A stretch of DNA of 15,553 bases from CAYYMH01 sp964472785 (GTDB lineage Bacteria > Zhuqueibacterota > Zhuqueibacteria > Thermofontimicrobiales > Thermofontimicrobiaceae). Location of the stretch: contig CAYYMH010000079.1 of assembly GCA_964472785.1 (NCBI GenBank), positions 1 to 15,553 on the forward strand. The letters are read 5' to 3'. Numbering within the stretch: the first letter of the stretch is position 1; each line of letters starts with the position of its first letter. Below are positions 1 to 6,892 of this stretch, piece by piece. The position numbers and the translations under genes were made by a program. Under the pieces are notes generated by a model. That model saw nothing but the letters and a program-made list of their open reading frames with translations, was not told where the DNA came from and did not search any database.

Positions 1-359
1 GTGGAGACGGCGGGATTCGAACCCGCGTCCGAGAGTCCGGTCTTATAGACCTCTACATACGTAGTTTATTGTTCAATCTCACTTTCCCAAGCACAACAAA
101 CAAGGCTTTAAGGAAAGCCAGCCTGGTCAAATTTCATCCCAATTTCACAGGCAGAAACAGGACAATCCCATCGTTATCGTCGTGTTGAAAGAGCCTGATG
201 GGCACGACCCGAACAACACGGGCTAACCTTTTTTAGGCAGCCATTGCATACGCATAGTTATCTGCGTTTAAATTTGTTTCCCAGTTGTTTAACGAGAAAC
301 CAGGACCTCGGTATGCCATCTATAACGCCTCGACTCCCGTCGAAACCATATTCGTCCCC
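1..359 (-). ncRNA. ssrA: tmRNA (transfer-messenger RNA), 3' end cut by window edge
   Basis: This RNA rescues stalled ribosomes by acting as tRNA-Ala and then as a short mRNA that adds a degradation tag. On the minus strand the 5' end reads GGGGACG (complement of 353-359). It pairs over 7 bp, including one G-U, with CGTCTCC (complement of 3-9), closing the tRNA-like acceptor stem. The T arm is visible at 10-26, with five-base arms at 10-14 and 22-26 and a TTCGAAT-type loop. The typical 5' TTTCGACGGG segment follows the acceptor strand. Only the last two bases of the CCA end fall outside the window, so the full RNA is about 361 nt. The tag reading frame is at 233-265. A possible -10 (TATCAT, complement of 365-370) lies 5 bases upstream of the 5' end, but no convincing -35 was found. 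Identification is very secure. Confidence 0.97.
233..265 (-). other. tmRNA tag-peptide reading frame (ADNYAYAMAA, stop)
   Basis: Inside ssrA, the resume codon GCA (complement of 263-265) opens a ten-codon frame encoding ADNYAYAMAA and ending in TAA (complement of 233-235). With the alanine carried by tmRNA itself, the appended tag would be AADNYAYAMAA. The C-terminal AMAA fits the hydrophobic-AA ending recognised by ClpXP-type proteases. From memory it is close to the Chlorobium tag ADDYSYAMAA, which is the best single taxonomic clue in the window. Confidence 0.9.
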
Positions 360-420
360 GTTTTATGATATTGTAATGATTTAACGCATTAATAATCAGA
401 ATGTTTCACAGATCCAATGA

Positions 421-438
421 AAAATGATTCGTCATTTT
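421..438. repeat. Perfect inverted repeat, 7-bp arms with TTCG loop
   Basis: AAAATGA (421-427), TTCG (428-431) and TCATTTT (432-438) form a perfect hairpin with a UUCG-type tetraloop when read on the plus strand. It lies in the divergent gap between ssrA and the NlpC/P60 gene. No long T run follows on either side, so it is not a standard terminator. An operator or transcript-end structure is possible but not shown. Confidence 0.5.
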
Positions 439-508
439 CCGTCAAAAAATAGTGAATTGAATTTTGTTAAAATTAAACCGATAATTGTTAAAAACTATCA
501 AAAAGCGG

Positions 509-537
509 TTGATTTTTACAAAATTTTCATTTAAATT
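509..537 (+). promoter_or_regulatory. Possible sigma70-like promoter for the NlpC/P60 lipoprotein
   Basis: TTGATT (509-514) and TAAATT (532-537) are separated by 17 bases, each matching 4 of 6 consensus positions. They lie 45 bases upstream of the chosen ATG. In DNA this AT-rich such matches occur by chance, so this is only a candidate. Confidence 0.25.
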
Positions 538-582
538 GATGTGTTGGAAATTATGCCAATTCAGTTAACAAGGAACTTAAAA

Positions 583-1122
583 ATGAGAAATTTGAATAAA
601 TGTTGGCTTGTGGTTTTGCTGGTCATTGTCACCGGCTGTGCGACTCATTATCAGCGGAAAATGGAAGATCAGCAAGATCAAAGAGAAAGCAGGTTGCCTG
701 GACGGGAAGAAGATAACAGGAGAGAAATAGTAAGGCCTGATTTCGTTCACCGGAACCTGTTGAATATAATAAATTCTTATGTGGGAACGCCTTACCGCTT
801 CGGGGGGGACAGCCGCTATGGCATGGATTGCTCCGGTTTCATCAAAACAGTTTTTCTGGAAGCGTACCGGCTGGAGTTACCACACAATAGTACTCAGTTG
901 TATCAAATTAGTGATGCTGTGAGCGAGGATGATTTGCGGGTCGGAGACCTTGTTTTCTTTGACACGAATTTTAATAATCAGATCAACCATGTGGGAATTT
1001 ACGTGGGCGAAAACTCATTCGCTCACGCCAGTTCCACGCGTGGCGTCGTTATTTCTAAAATGTCGAAACAATATTATCAGCGAAGATTTGTGGGCGCCGG
1101 TCGTGTTGTAAATTTTGATTGA
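583..1122 (+). CDS. NlpC/P60 family cell-wall peptidase, lipoprotein
   Basis: Predicted envelope-anchored cysteine endopeptidase that cuts peptidoglycan stem peptides, as in the NlpC/Spr group. The start at 583 is chosen because AAGGA (570-574) lies 8 bases upstream and the resulting N-terminus is a clean lipoprotein signal: basic MRNLNK, a hydrophobic stretch at 8-16, then VTGC with lipid-bearing Cys19. The reading frame is open back to a GTG at 541, but that start would bury the signal sequence. A charged linker (about 20-55) leads to the catalytic domain (about 60-178). This has Cys83 in MDCSGF, His136 in NHVGIYVG and His148 in FAHASS, the Cys-His-His arrangement of the family. At 179 residues it is a normal length for single-domain members. 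It is divergent from ssrA and separated by over 200 bases from mazG, so it is probably its own unit. No clear terminator follows. Confidence 0.93.
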   Translation: MRNLNKCWLVVLLVIVTGCATHYQRKMEDQQDQRESRLPGREEDNRREIVRPDFVHRNLLNIINSYVGTPYRFGGDSRYGMDCSGFIKTVFLEAYRLELPHNSTQLYQISDAVSEDDLRVGDLVFFDTNFNNQINHVGIYVGENSFAHASSTRGVVISKMSKQYYQRRFVGAGRVVNFD

Positions 1123-1292
1123 ACAACATAATTCCCCTGAAATCCTAAAATGAGAATCAGTAGCTGATATTCGTCCGCTAAATACACTAAAATACAGGAA
1201 ATTTTATTTTTTGATATTGAATTTGACTTTATTTTGTGTGTTTCCCTTTCCCATTATCCCAATTGAACAATTTCATTATTCGGAAAATTCAC

Positions 1293-1321
1293 TTGATTAT
1301 TTCATTGATAAGTCCTATTTT
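1293..1321 (+). promoter_or_regulatory. Possible promoter for the mazG-glnA cluster
   Basis: TTGATT (1293-1298) and TATTTT (1316-1321) have an exact 17-base spacer and lie about 50 bases upstream of the mazG start. Each hexamer matches 4 of 6 consensus bases. The position, directly before a close-packed gene row, is what makes it worth listing. Confidence 0.3.
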
Positions 1322-1371
1322 ACGGTTCCCAAAAATATTAATAAATTATGAAAATGATGTCGAGGTTCTGG

Positions 1372-2184
1372 ATGAAAACCGAGTTGGATGAAATTAAAGC
1401 TGAATTTGGCAGACTGGTGGAAATTATGGAAAAGCTGCGCGGTCCGGATGGTTGTCCGTGGGATCGGGAACAGACCCACGATTCGCTGCGCCAGTATTTG
1501 CTGGAAGAAACTTATGAGGTGCTCGAGCTGATTGATGAAGCGCGTTACGATGAGTTGAAAAACGAATTGGGGGATTTGTTGTTGCAGGTTATTTTTCATT
1601 CTCAAATTGCTGCTGAAGATGGACGGTTCACTATAAAAGAGGTTTTGGAAAATATCAACAAAAAATTGATTCACCGGCATCCCAATGTGTTTGGTGATAA
1701 AGTGATCCGCAACGCAGCCGAGCAGACCGTCAACTGGGAAAAGATGAAAAAGATCGAAAATACGGATCGCTCGGTGATCGACGGCGTTCCCAAAGAATTG
1801 CCAGCACTGCTGCGTTCACACCGTATTCAGGCGAAAGCCGCAACAGTCGGATTTGATTGGGACAAAGCCGAATCGGTCTGGGAGAAATTGATGGAGGAAT
1901 TGGACGAATTAAAACAGGCTATCGACTCCAAAAATCAGGCTCATATTCAGGAGGAGTTCGGAGATTTGTTATTTACAGTTGTTAACTTATCCCGGTTTAT
2001 TCAGGTTAACCCGGAAGATTCATTGCGACAGGCGATTGAAAAATTTAGCGACCGGTTTAAAAAAGTCGAACAGGAAATTAAGAAATCAAATAACGATTTT
2101 AAAAATATGACGTTGCAGGAAATGGATCAGATTTGGGATCAAATAAAAGAACGGTTGAAAAATCAAAAAGAAGAGAATAAATAA
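1372..2184 (+). CDS. mazG: Nucleoside triphosphate pyrophosphohydrolase MazG
   Basis: Hydrolyses (d)NTPs to NMP and pyrophosphate in the cytoplasm. In E. coli the same protein lowers ppGpp and cleans non-canonical nucleotides. The start at 1372 is preferred: GAGG (1362-1365) sits 6 bases upstream, and the first residues, MKTELDEI, then match where the E. coli protein begins. ATGs at 1348 and 1357 are in frame but lack a ribosome site. The 270-residue length is close to E. coli MazG (263). Two tandem MazG repeats are visible. The first has GCPWD (27-31), the metal-binding EETYE (45-49), ELGD (65-68) and HRHPNVFG (101-108). The second has EELDE (175-179) and EEFGD (194-198). The product therefore looks full-length and active. 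It is followed after 44 bases by glnA. Confidence 0.95.
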   Translation: MKTELDEIKAEFGRLVEIMEKLRGPDGCPWDREQTHDSLRQYLLEETYEVLELIDEARYDELKNELGDLLLQVIFHSQIAAEDGRFTIKEVLENINKKLIHRHPNVFGDKVIRNAAEQTVNWEKMKKIENTDRSVIDGVPKELPALLRSHRIQAKAATVGFDWDKAESVWEKLMEELDELKQAIDSKNQAHIQEEFGDLLFTVVNLSRFIQVNPEDSLRQAIEKFSDRFKKVEQEIKKSNNDFKNMTLQEMDQIWDQIKERLKNQKEENK

Positions 2185-2228
2185 AGCGTATTGGTAAAAA
2201 ATTTGATGAACCTTTATCGGAGGTGTGA

Positions 2229-3662
2229 ATGAACAAAAATATTAAATCGGTTCTGCAATATGCTGAAGACCAGCAAGTCGAAATGGTCGATCTAAAATTT
2301 TGCGATCTGTTCGGACGTTGGCATCATTTAACAATTCCGGTCAGTCAGTTTGACGAATCGGTTTTCACAAAAGGTTTGGCGTTCGATGGCTCCAGCATTC
2401 CCGGATTCAAAAAACTGGAAGCCGGGGATATGGTGATGATTCCGGATACGGAAACCATGTTGATTGATGTTTTTTGGGAAATGAGAACGCTGAGTTTTAT
2501 CTGTTCGGCGTACGAAGCCGACAGTCAGGACTTGTTCAAGAAAGATCCCCGAAATATTGCTTTTAGAGCCGAACAATTTTTGAAACAAACGGGCATTGCT
2601 GACAGAAGCATGTGGAGCCCGGAATTCGAATTTTATATTTTTGATCATATTGAATATGTTAGTGATATTAACTACTCTGGTTATCAAATTGACTCGGAAG
2701 AGGCGGACTGGAATACCGGCTCCAATGAAGACAAAAATCTGGGACACAAAATTCCCCGTCAGGGCGGTTATCACGCCATTCCGCCGCTGGACAATCTCTT
2801 TAATCTGCGGGCGAAAATGGTAAAAGCCATCGAGGAATGTAATATTCCGGTGAGATATCATCATCACGAAGTGGGTGGTCCCGGACAATCAGAGATCGAA
2901 ATTCATCATCATCCGTTGCTCAAAGCCGCTGACGTGACTATGTTGATTAAATATCTCATTCACATGGTCGCCACGAAGCATGAAAAAACAGTAACGTTTA
3001 TGCCCAAACCACTCTATAATGAAGCAGGCAATGGGATGCATATTCACATGAAATTATTCAAAAACGATAAGCCAGTTTTTTACGACGAGAATGGGTACGC
3101 CGGACTGAGTCAGGAAGCGCTTTATTTTATCGGGGGAATTTTGAAACACAGCCCTGCTCTGTTAGCGTTCACCAATCCGAGCACCAATTCCTACAAACGG
3201 CTGGTTCCCGGATTTGAGGCTCCGGTCAAAGCGATTTTTGGTTTGGCGAATCGGAGTGCTGCGATCCGAATTCCGAAATATGCCAATACGCCGGAAACAA
3301 AACGGATGGAGTTCAGACCTCCGGACGCTACCTGCAACATTTATTTGGCGCTTTCCGCCTTGTTGATGGCAGGCATTGATGGCATTAGAAATAAAATCGA
3401 TCCGCAGCAGGAAGGTTTTGGTCCTTACGATGTGAACATTTTTACGTTACCAAAAAGCGAATTTGAAAAAATTAAATCGCTCCCAACGTCGTTATTCGAA
3501 GCGATGGAAGAATTGAAAAAGGATTATGAGTTTTTATTGGAAGGCGGTATCTTCACCGAGGACATTATCGAAACATGGATCGAATACAAAATTAATCATG
3601 AATACAATGAAGTGAGAAACCGACCGCATCCGTATGAGATGAATCTTTATTATGATGTGTAA
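2229..3662 (+). CDS. glnA: Glutamine synthetase type I (GSI-beta-like)
   Basis: ATP-dependent condensation of ammonium with glutamate to glutamine; the family forms cytoplasmic dodecamers. GGAGG (2219-2223) precedes the ATG by 5 bases. The 477-residue length fits GSI. N-terminal beta-grasp: DLKFCDLFG (21-29) and FDGSSIPGF (52-60). Catalytic domain: EFEFY (132-136), HHHEVGGPGQSEIE (211-224), the GNGMHIHM loop (267-274), NRSAAIRIP (341-349) and RMEFRPPDA (359-367), which together hold the metal and substrate ligands. The insertion typical of the beta subtype is present around 145-180. Where enterobacterial enzymes have the adenylylated Tyr in NLYDLP, this protein has NIFTLP with Phe405. The VGGPGQSEIE stretch also differs from the enterobacterial VATAGQNEV. 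Activity is probably intact, but classical GlnE control at that site is unlikely. No sigma54-type -24/-12 promoter was found in the 44-base gap upstream. Confidence 0.97.
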   Translation: MNKNIKSVLQYAEDQQVEMVDLKFCDLFGRWHHLTIPVSQFDESVFTKGLAFDGSSIPGFKKLEAGDMVMIPDTETMLIDVFWEMRTLSFICSAYEADSQDLFKKDPRNIAFRAEQFLKQTGIADRSMWSPEFEFYIFDHIEYVSDINYSGYQIDSEEADWNTGSNEDKNLGHKIPRQGGYHAIPPLDNLFNLRAKMVKAIEECNIPVRYHHHEVGGPGQSEIEIHHHPLLKAADVTMLIKYLIHMVATKHEKTVTFMPKPLYNEAGNGMHIHMKLFKNDKPVFYDENGYAGLSQEALYFIGGILKHSPALLAFTNPSTNSYKRLVPGFEAPVKAIFGLANRSAAIRIPKYANTPETKRMEFRPPDATCNIYLALSALLMAGIDGIRNKIDPQQEGFGPYDVNIFTLPKSEFEKIKSLPTSLFEAMEELKKDYEFLLEGGIFTEDIIETWIEYKINHEYNEVRNRPHPYEMNLYYDV

Positions 3663-3719
3663 AAAAATATGGTGATTGCTTAAAAAAAGAATTTGGACTG
3701 AGATGAAATTTGAAAGGGC

Positions 3720-4397
3720 ATGATGTCGAATAAATTCAGAATTTTTACCGATTTTGATGGCACAATTTCAATTAATGATATTGGCGATGAAATGTTTGTT
3801 AAGTTTGCCGATACAGACTGGGATCAAATTGTTGATGACTGGAAACAGGGAAAAATTACCTCGCGGGATGTATTTTCTCACGGTTGTGAACACGCGATTG
3901 TCTCGGAAAAGCAACTGAATCATTTTTGTGATCAGCAGGCAATAGATACGACATTTAGAAATTTTGTCGATTATTGTGCGCACCGCAATTATCCATTGAC
4001 TGTGCTTAGCGACGGGCTTGATCATTACATTGACAGGATTCTCAAAAGCACGGGTTTTGATCAGCTTTCTGTGTTGGCGAATAAACTGGTGTTTATCAAT
4101 GAAAATAAAATTAAAGCTGAATTTCCCTACTACGGATTGGGCTGCAGCGATTGCGCTAACTGTAAGGGATATCACATTCGTAAGTTACGCGAAAACGGGG
4201 AAATCGTAGTGTTCATCGGTGATGGCTATTCAGACCGATGTGCGGTTAAAGAATCGGACATCATTTTTGCCAAAGATGATTTAGCGAGCTATTGTCTGGA
4301 GAACGGTATCGCTTTTCATTCGTTTAAAAATTTTAGTGAGGTGCTGGAAAAATTCAAAAAAATTGAGCAGGATGTTTTAGCACGGGAGATGTCATGA
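3720..4397 (+). CDS. HAD-superfamily phosphatase, MtnX-like (subclass IB)
   Basis: Predicted cytoplasmic phosphoaspartate-forming phosphatase. The HAD motifs are in order: DFDGT with nucleophile Asp11 and acid Asp13 (11-15), VLSDG with Ser97 (95-99), a Lys149 candidate in CKGYHIRKL, and GDGYSD with Asp168 and Asp172 (167-172). The cap lies between motifs I and II. A short Cys cluster (C142, C145, C148) precedes motif III. From memory a similar Cys-rich segment is present in Bacillus MtnX, the methionine-salvage phosphatase, and the overall layout matches. No other methionine-salvage gene is in the window, so the substrate is unassigned. The protein starts Met-Met. The second ATG (3723) sits 5 bases from AAAGG (3713-3717) and is an equally good start. 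The stop overlaps the next gene by 4 bases (ATGA), indicating translational coupling with the TPR lipoprotein. Confidence 0.8.
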   Translation: MMSNKFRIFTDFDGTISINDIGDEMFVKFADTDWDQIVDDWKQGKITSRDVFSHGCEHAIVSEKQLNHFCDQQAIDTTFRNFVDYCAHRNYPLTVLSDGLDHYIDRILKSTGFDQLSVLANKLVFINENKIKAEFPYYGLGCSDCANCKGYHIRKLRENGEIVVFIGDGYSDRCAVKESDIIFAKDDLASYCLENGIAFHSFKNFSEVLEKFKKIEQDVLAREMS

Positions 4398-5335
4398 AAA
4401 AGCTGGTAGTACTGTTTTTCATTATTTTATTGGTCAGTTGTGCCGGGATGAAAAAAGCCAATCAAATGTACCAGAAAAAAAATTATCAATTGGCGATTAC
4501 GGAATGCCAGAAAGCGATCGAACAGGATTCTTTGAATACGGAAGCTTACCTTATTATGGGAAAATCTTTTCGCGCCTTAGATAAAATTGATCAGGCAATT
4601 GATGCATTTCGAACCGCTTCGCAGATTCAGCCAGAGACCAGGCTCACGGCAGAGGCTACAAAAGAGATGGTTGATACGAAAATGATCAGGGCGGATCGGG
4701 CGCTGGAGAACGAAAATTATAATCGCGCCTTTTCGGATTACAAGGACATTTTAGCTGTCGATTCTACCCATTTTAGGGCAAATTTTCAATTAGCTGTTGC
4801 GTATGAGAAAAATCGCTGGCTGGATCAAGCTGAAAATTATTTTTCGAAGGCGGCTCGCTTACAACCGAATGATAGCACAGTAACGTTGAAATTAGAAAAA
4901 ATTGACAGTTTGAAAAAAGAGGCGCAGGAGAATTTTGAAAAAGGCAAAAGCTATTATGACCGGGAACGGAATCAATCTGCAGTCAAATATTTATCAATAG
5001 CGCTGGAAAGTCAAGCCGACCATGATGATGCGAAATATTATTTTCACATGGCACAGGGTAAAGTATTGTTCAAAAAAGGGAGCAAAAGCCGGCTCTGGGA
5101 TGCGATTGAACACTTCGGAAAAGCGATGGTTATGCGCTTGGAATCTGCCGAACCGCATTATCACTTAGCTAGAGCTTATGAAAAAAAAGATCGCAATGAA
5201 TTTGATAATGCCATCCGCGAATATAAGACTGCCATTGAGAAGGAACCGGACGGACCGTTTGCCGCGCCCAGCCGAAAGAAAATCAAAAGCCTCAGCGCGC
5301 TGAAAAAAAAGTTAGAGGATTTTTGGGGTAAATAA
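4394..5335 (+). CDS. TPR-repeat lipoprotein
   Basis: Predicted periplasm-facing lipoprotein, 313 residues, likely a protein-interaction scaffold; no specific function can be read from the sequence. The signal is MKKLVVLFFIILLVSC, with lipobox LVSC and lipid-bearing Cys16. The remainder is a run of tetratricopeptide-like helical pairs, for example AYLIMGKSFRALDKIDQAID and later AHYHLA-type units, covering roughly 20-300. A lysine-rich tail ends in LEDFWGK. The start codon overlaps the previous stop (ATGA), and GGGAG (4384-4388) lies 5 bases upstream, inside the HAD gene. The TPR architecture recalls outer-membrane assembly partners such as BamD, but the repeat number and tail do not allow that assignment. 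It is followed after 27 bases by rarA. Confidence 0.85.
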   Translation: MKKLVVLFFIILLVSCAGMKKANQMYQKKNYQLAITECQKAIEQDSLNTEAYLIMGKSFRALDKIDQAIDAFRTASQIQPETRLTAEATKEMVDTKMIRADRALENENYNRAFSDYKDILAVDSTHFRANFQLAVAYEKNRWLDQAENYFSKAARLQPNDSTVTLKLEKIDSLKKEAQENFEKGKSYYDRERNQSAVKYLSIALESQADHDDAKYYFHMAQGKVLFKKGSKSRLWDAIEHFGKAMVMRLESAEPHYHLARAYEKKDRNEFDNAIREYKTAIEKEPDGPFAAPSRKKIKSLSALKKKLEDFWGK

Positions 5336-5362
5336 TTTATTTTGATGTTATTGAGAGTTTAA

Positions 5363-6694
5363 ATGGATCTTTTTGAGCAAAACGGAACCAGCAATAAAGA
5401 TACTTTGAAAACGCCATTGGCGGAACGGATGAGACCAACGAATTTGAATGAATTTGTTGGTCAGAAGCATTTGTTGGCCGAGGGAAAAGTGCTACGACGC
5501 GCCATTGAGGAAGATAATATTTCATCGATGATTTTTTGGGGACCGCCCGGAGTTGGGAAGACAACACTGGCGCGAATTATTGCCAACGAGACAAAATCTG
5601 AATTTGTCTCCATTAGTGCGGTCACTGCCGGCGTGAAGGATGTGCGAAAGATCATTGAAAAAGCCAAATTTAATCGTCAGTCCATGGGTAAGCAGACGAT
5701 TTTGTTTATTGATGAAATTCACCGTTTCAATAAAGCGCAGCAGGATGCACTCTTGCACAGCATCGAGGATGGCACACTTTTGCTGATCGGCGCAACTACT
5801 GAAAATCCATCTTTTGAGGTTATTTCACCGCTGCTGTCAAGAACCCGGGTTTATACGCTGGAACCACTTTCTGATCAGGAAATTGATTCGATCATAGAGC
5901 ACGTACTTCAACATGATGATATATTAAAACAGCAAAATGTCACATTGGCAGAGGAAGCGAAACAGGCGCTGATCAATTATGCTGCCGGAGACGCCCGCAT
6001 CACGTTGAATGCCATCGACAACGCAGCGCAGTTTGTGAAGCCGAACAAAGAAAATCAACGCGTGATAACGCTTTCGGTTATTAAAAATGTATTACAGAAG
6101 AAGGCATTACTATATGATAAAAAAGGGGATTACCATTACGATATCATTTCTGCATTTATCAAAAGTATCCGGGGCAGTGACCCGGACGCTGCTGTTTATT
6201 GGATGGCACGGATGTTGGAAGGGGGAGAAGACCCCAAATTTATCGCCCGGAGATTAATTATTTTAGCCTCCGAGGATATTGGGAATGCGCACCCTCAAGC
6301 GTTGGTTGTGGCGACCAGCGCTTTTACAGCGGTTGATTATATCGGTATGCCGGAGGCGCAGATCGTACTGGCACAAGCAGCAACGTATCTTGCTTCCGTT
6401 CCTAAAAGTAATGCAGCCTATCTGGCGATTCAGGGAGCGATGAAAGATGTTAAAAACACGCCTCCCGAAGCGGTTCCCCTTCATTTAAGAAATGCACCTA
6501 CTAAATTGATGGAACAACAGGGCTATGGGAAAGATTATAAATATCCTCATAATAGCCCGGGGCATTTCGTAGAAGAACTATACTTACCTCCAAGTAAAAA
6601 AGATAAAATATTTTACAAACCGACAGAACAGGGCTACGAAAAAACGATTCGCGAGCGCTTGAAAAAGTTATGGGGCAAAAGAAAGAAAATATGA
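5363..6694 (+). CDS. rarA: Replication-associated recombination protein A (AAA+ ATPase, MgsA family)
   Basis: Clamp-loader-related AAA+ ATPase that acts at stalled or gapped replication forks; homologues are bacterial RarA/MgsA, yeast Mgs1 and human WRNIP1. Visible in order: ERMRPTNLNEFVGQKHLL (21-38), Walker A GPPGVGKT (60-67), Walker B LFIDEIHRF (114-122), sensor 1 IGATTENPS (142-150), an arginine finger in LLSRTRV (Arg160), and a sensor 2 region in GDARITLNAIDNA. The C-terminal tetramerisation region follows, with RGSDPDAAVYW and RRLIILASEDIGNAHP, then the closing PGHFVEELYLPPS segment. The 443-residue length is normal. The ribosome site is weak (a GAGAG run about 7 bases upstream of the ATG), consistent with coupling to the TPR gene. 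It is the last gene of the compact row: 198 bases separate it from lptD and no strong terminator is seen between them. Confidence 0.96.
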   Translation: MDLFEQNGTSNKDTLKTPLAERMRPTNLNEFVGQKHLLAEGKVLRRAIEEDNISSMIFWGPPGVGKTTLARIIANETKSEFVSISAVTAGVKDVRKIIEKAKFNRQSMGKQTILFIDEIHRFNKAQQDALLHSIEDGTLLLIGATTENPSFEVISPLLSRTRVYTLEPLSDQEIDSIIEHVLQHDDILKQQNVTLAEEAKQALINYAAGDARITLNAIDNAAQFVKPNKENQRVITLSVIKNVLQKKALLYDKKGDYHYDIISAFIKSIRGSDPDAAVYWMARMLEGGEDPKFIARRLIILASEDIGNAHPQALVVATSAFTAVDYIGMPEAQIVLAQAATYLASVPKSNAAYLAIQGAMKDVKNTPPEAVPLHLRNAPTKLMEQQGYGKDYKYPHNSPGHFVEELYLPPSKKDKIFYKPTEQGYEKTIRERLKKLWGKRKKI

Positions 6695-6892
6695 ACACGA
6701 ATTAGTGGCGATGTTTTTTATGCAATTAAATTGAATGAAGGGGAACCAACTGTAAAAAAAATCCGTATTAAACGCAACGGTTTTATTTTGACCGGTTACG
6801 GAAAATCACAGTCGTTTCTTTGTGTCATAATTTTTTTGAGACAGCAGATTCTAAATACCACAGGACAAGATTTCATTCATTGCGAAAAATAA

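Noticed and set aside
1..76. tRNA gene suggested by the TTCGAA-containing T arm
   Set aside because: The arm belongs to the tmRNA tRNA-like domain; its acceptor partner is 350 bases away and there is no anticodon arm.
541..582. Upstream GTG (541) or ATG (553) start for the NlpC/P60 gene
   Set aside because: They would place 10-14 polar residues before the lipoprotein signal; the ATG at 583 has AAGGA at good spacing.
6760..6800. Terminator after rarA (CCGT...ACGG then TTTTATTTT)
   Set aside because: The stem is only four base pairs with an adjacent mismatch, too weak to call.
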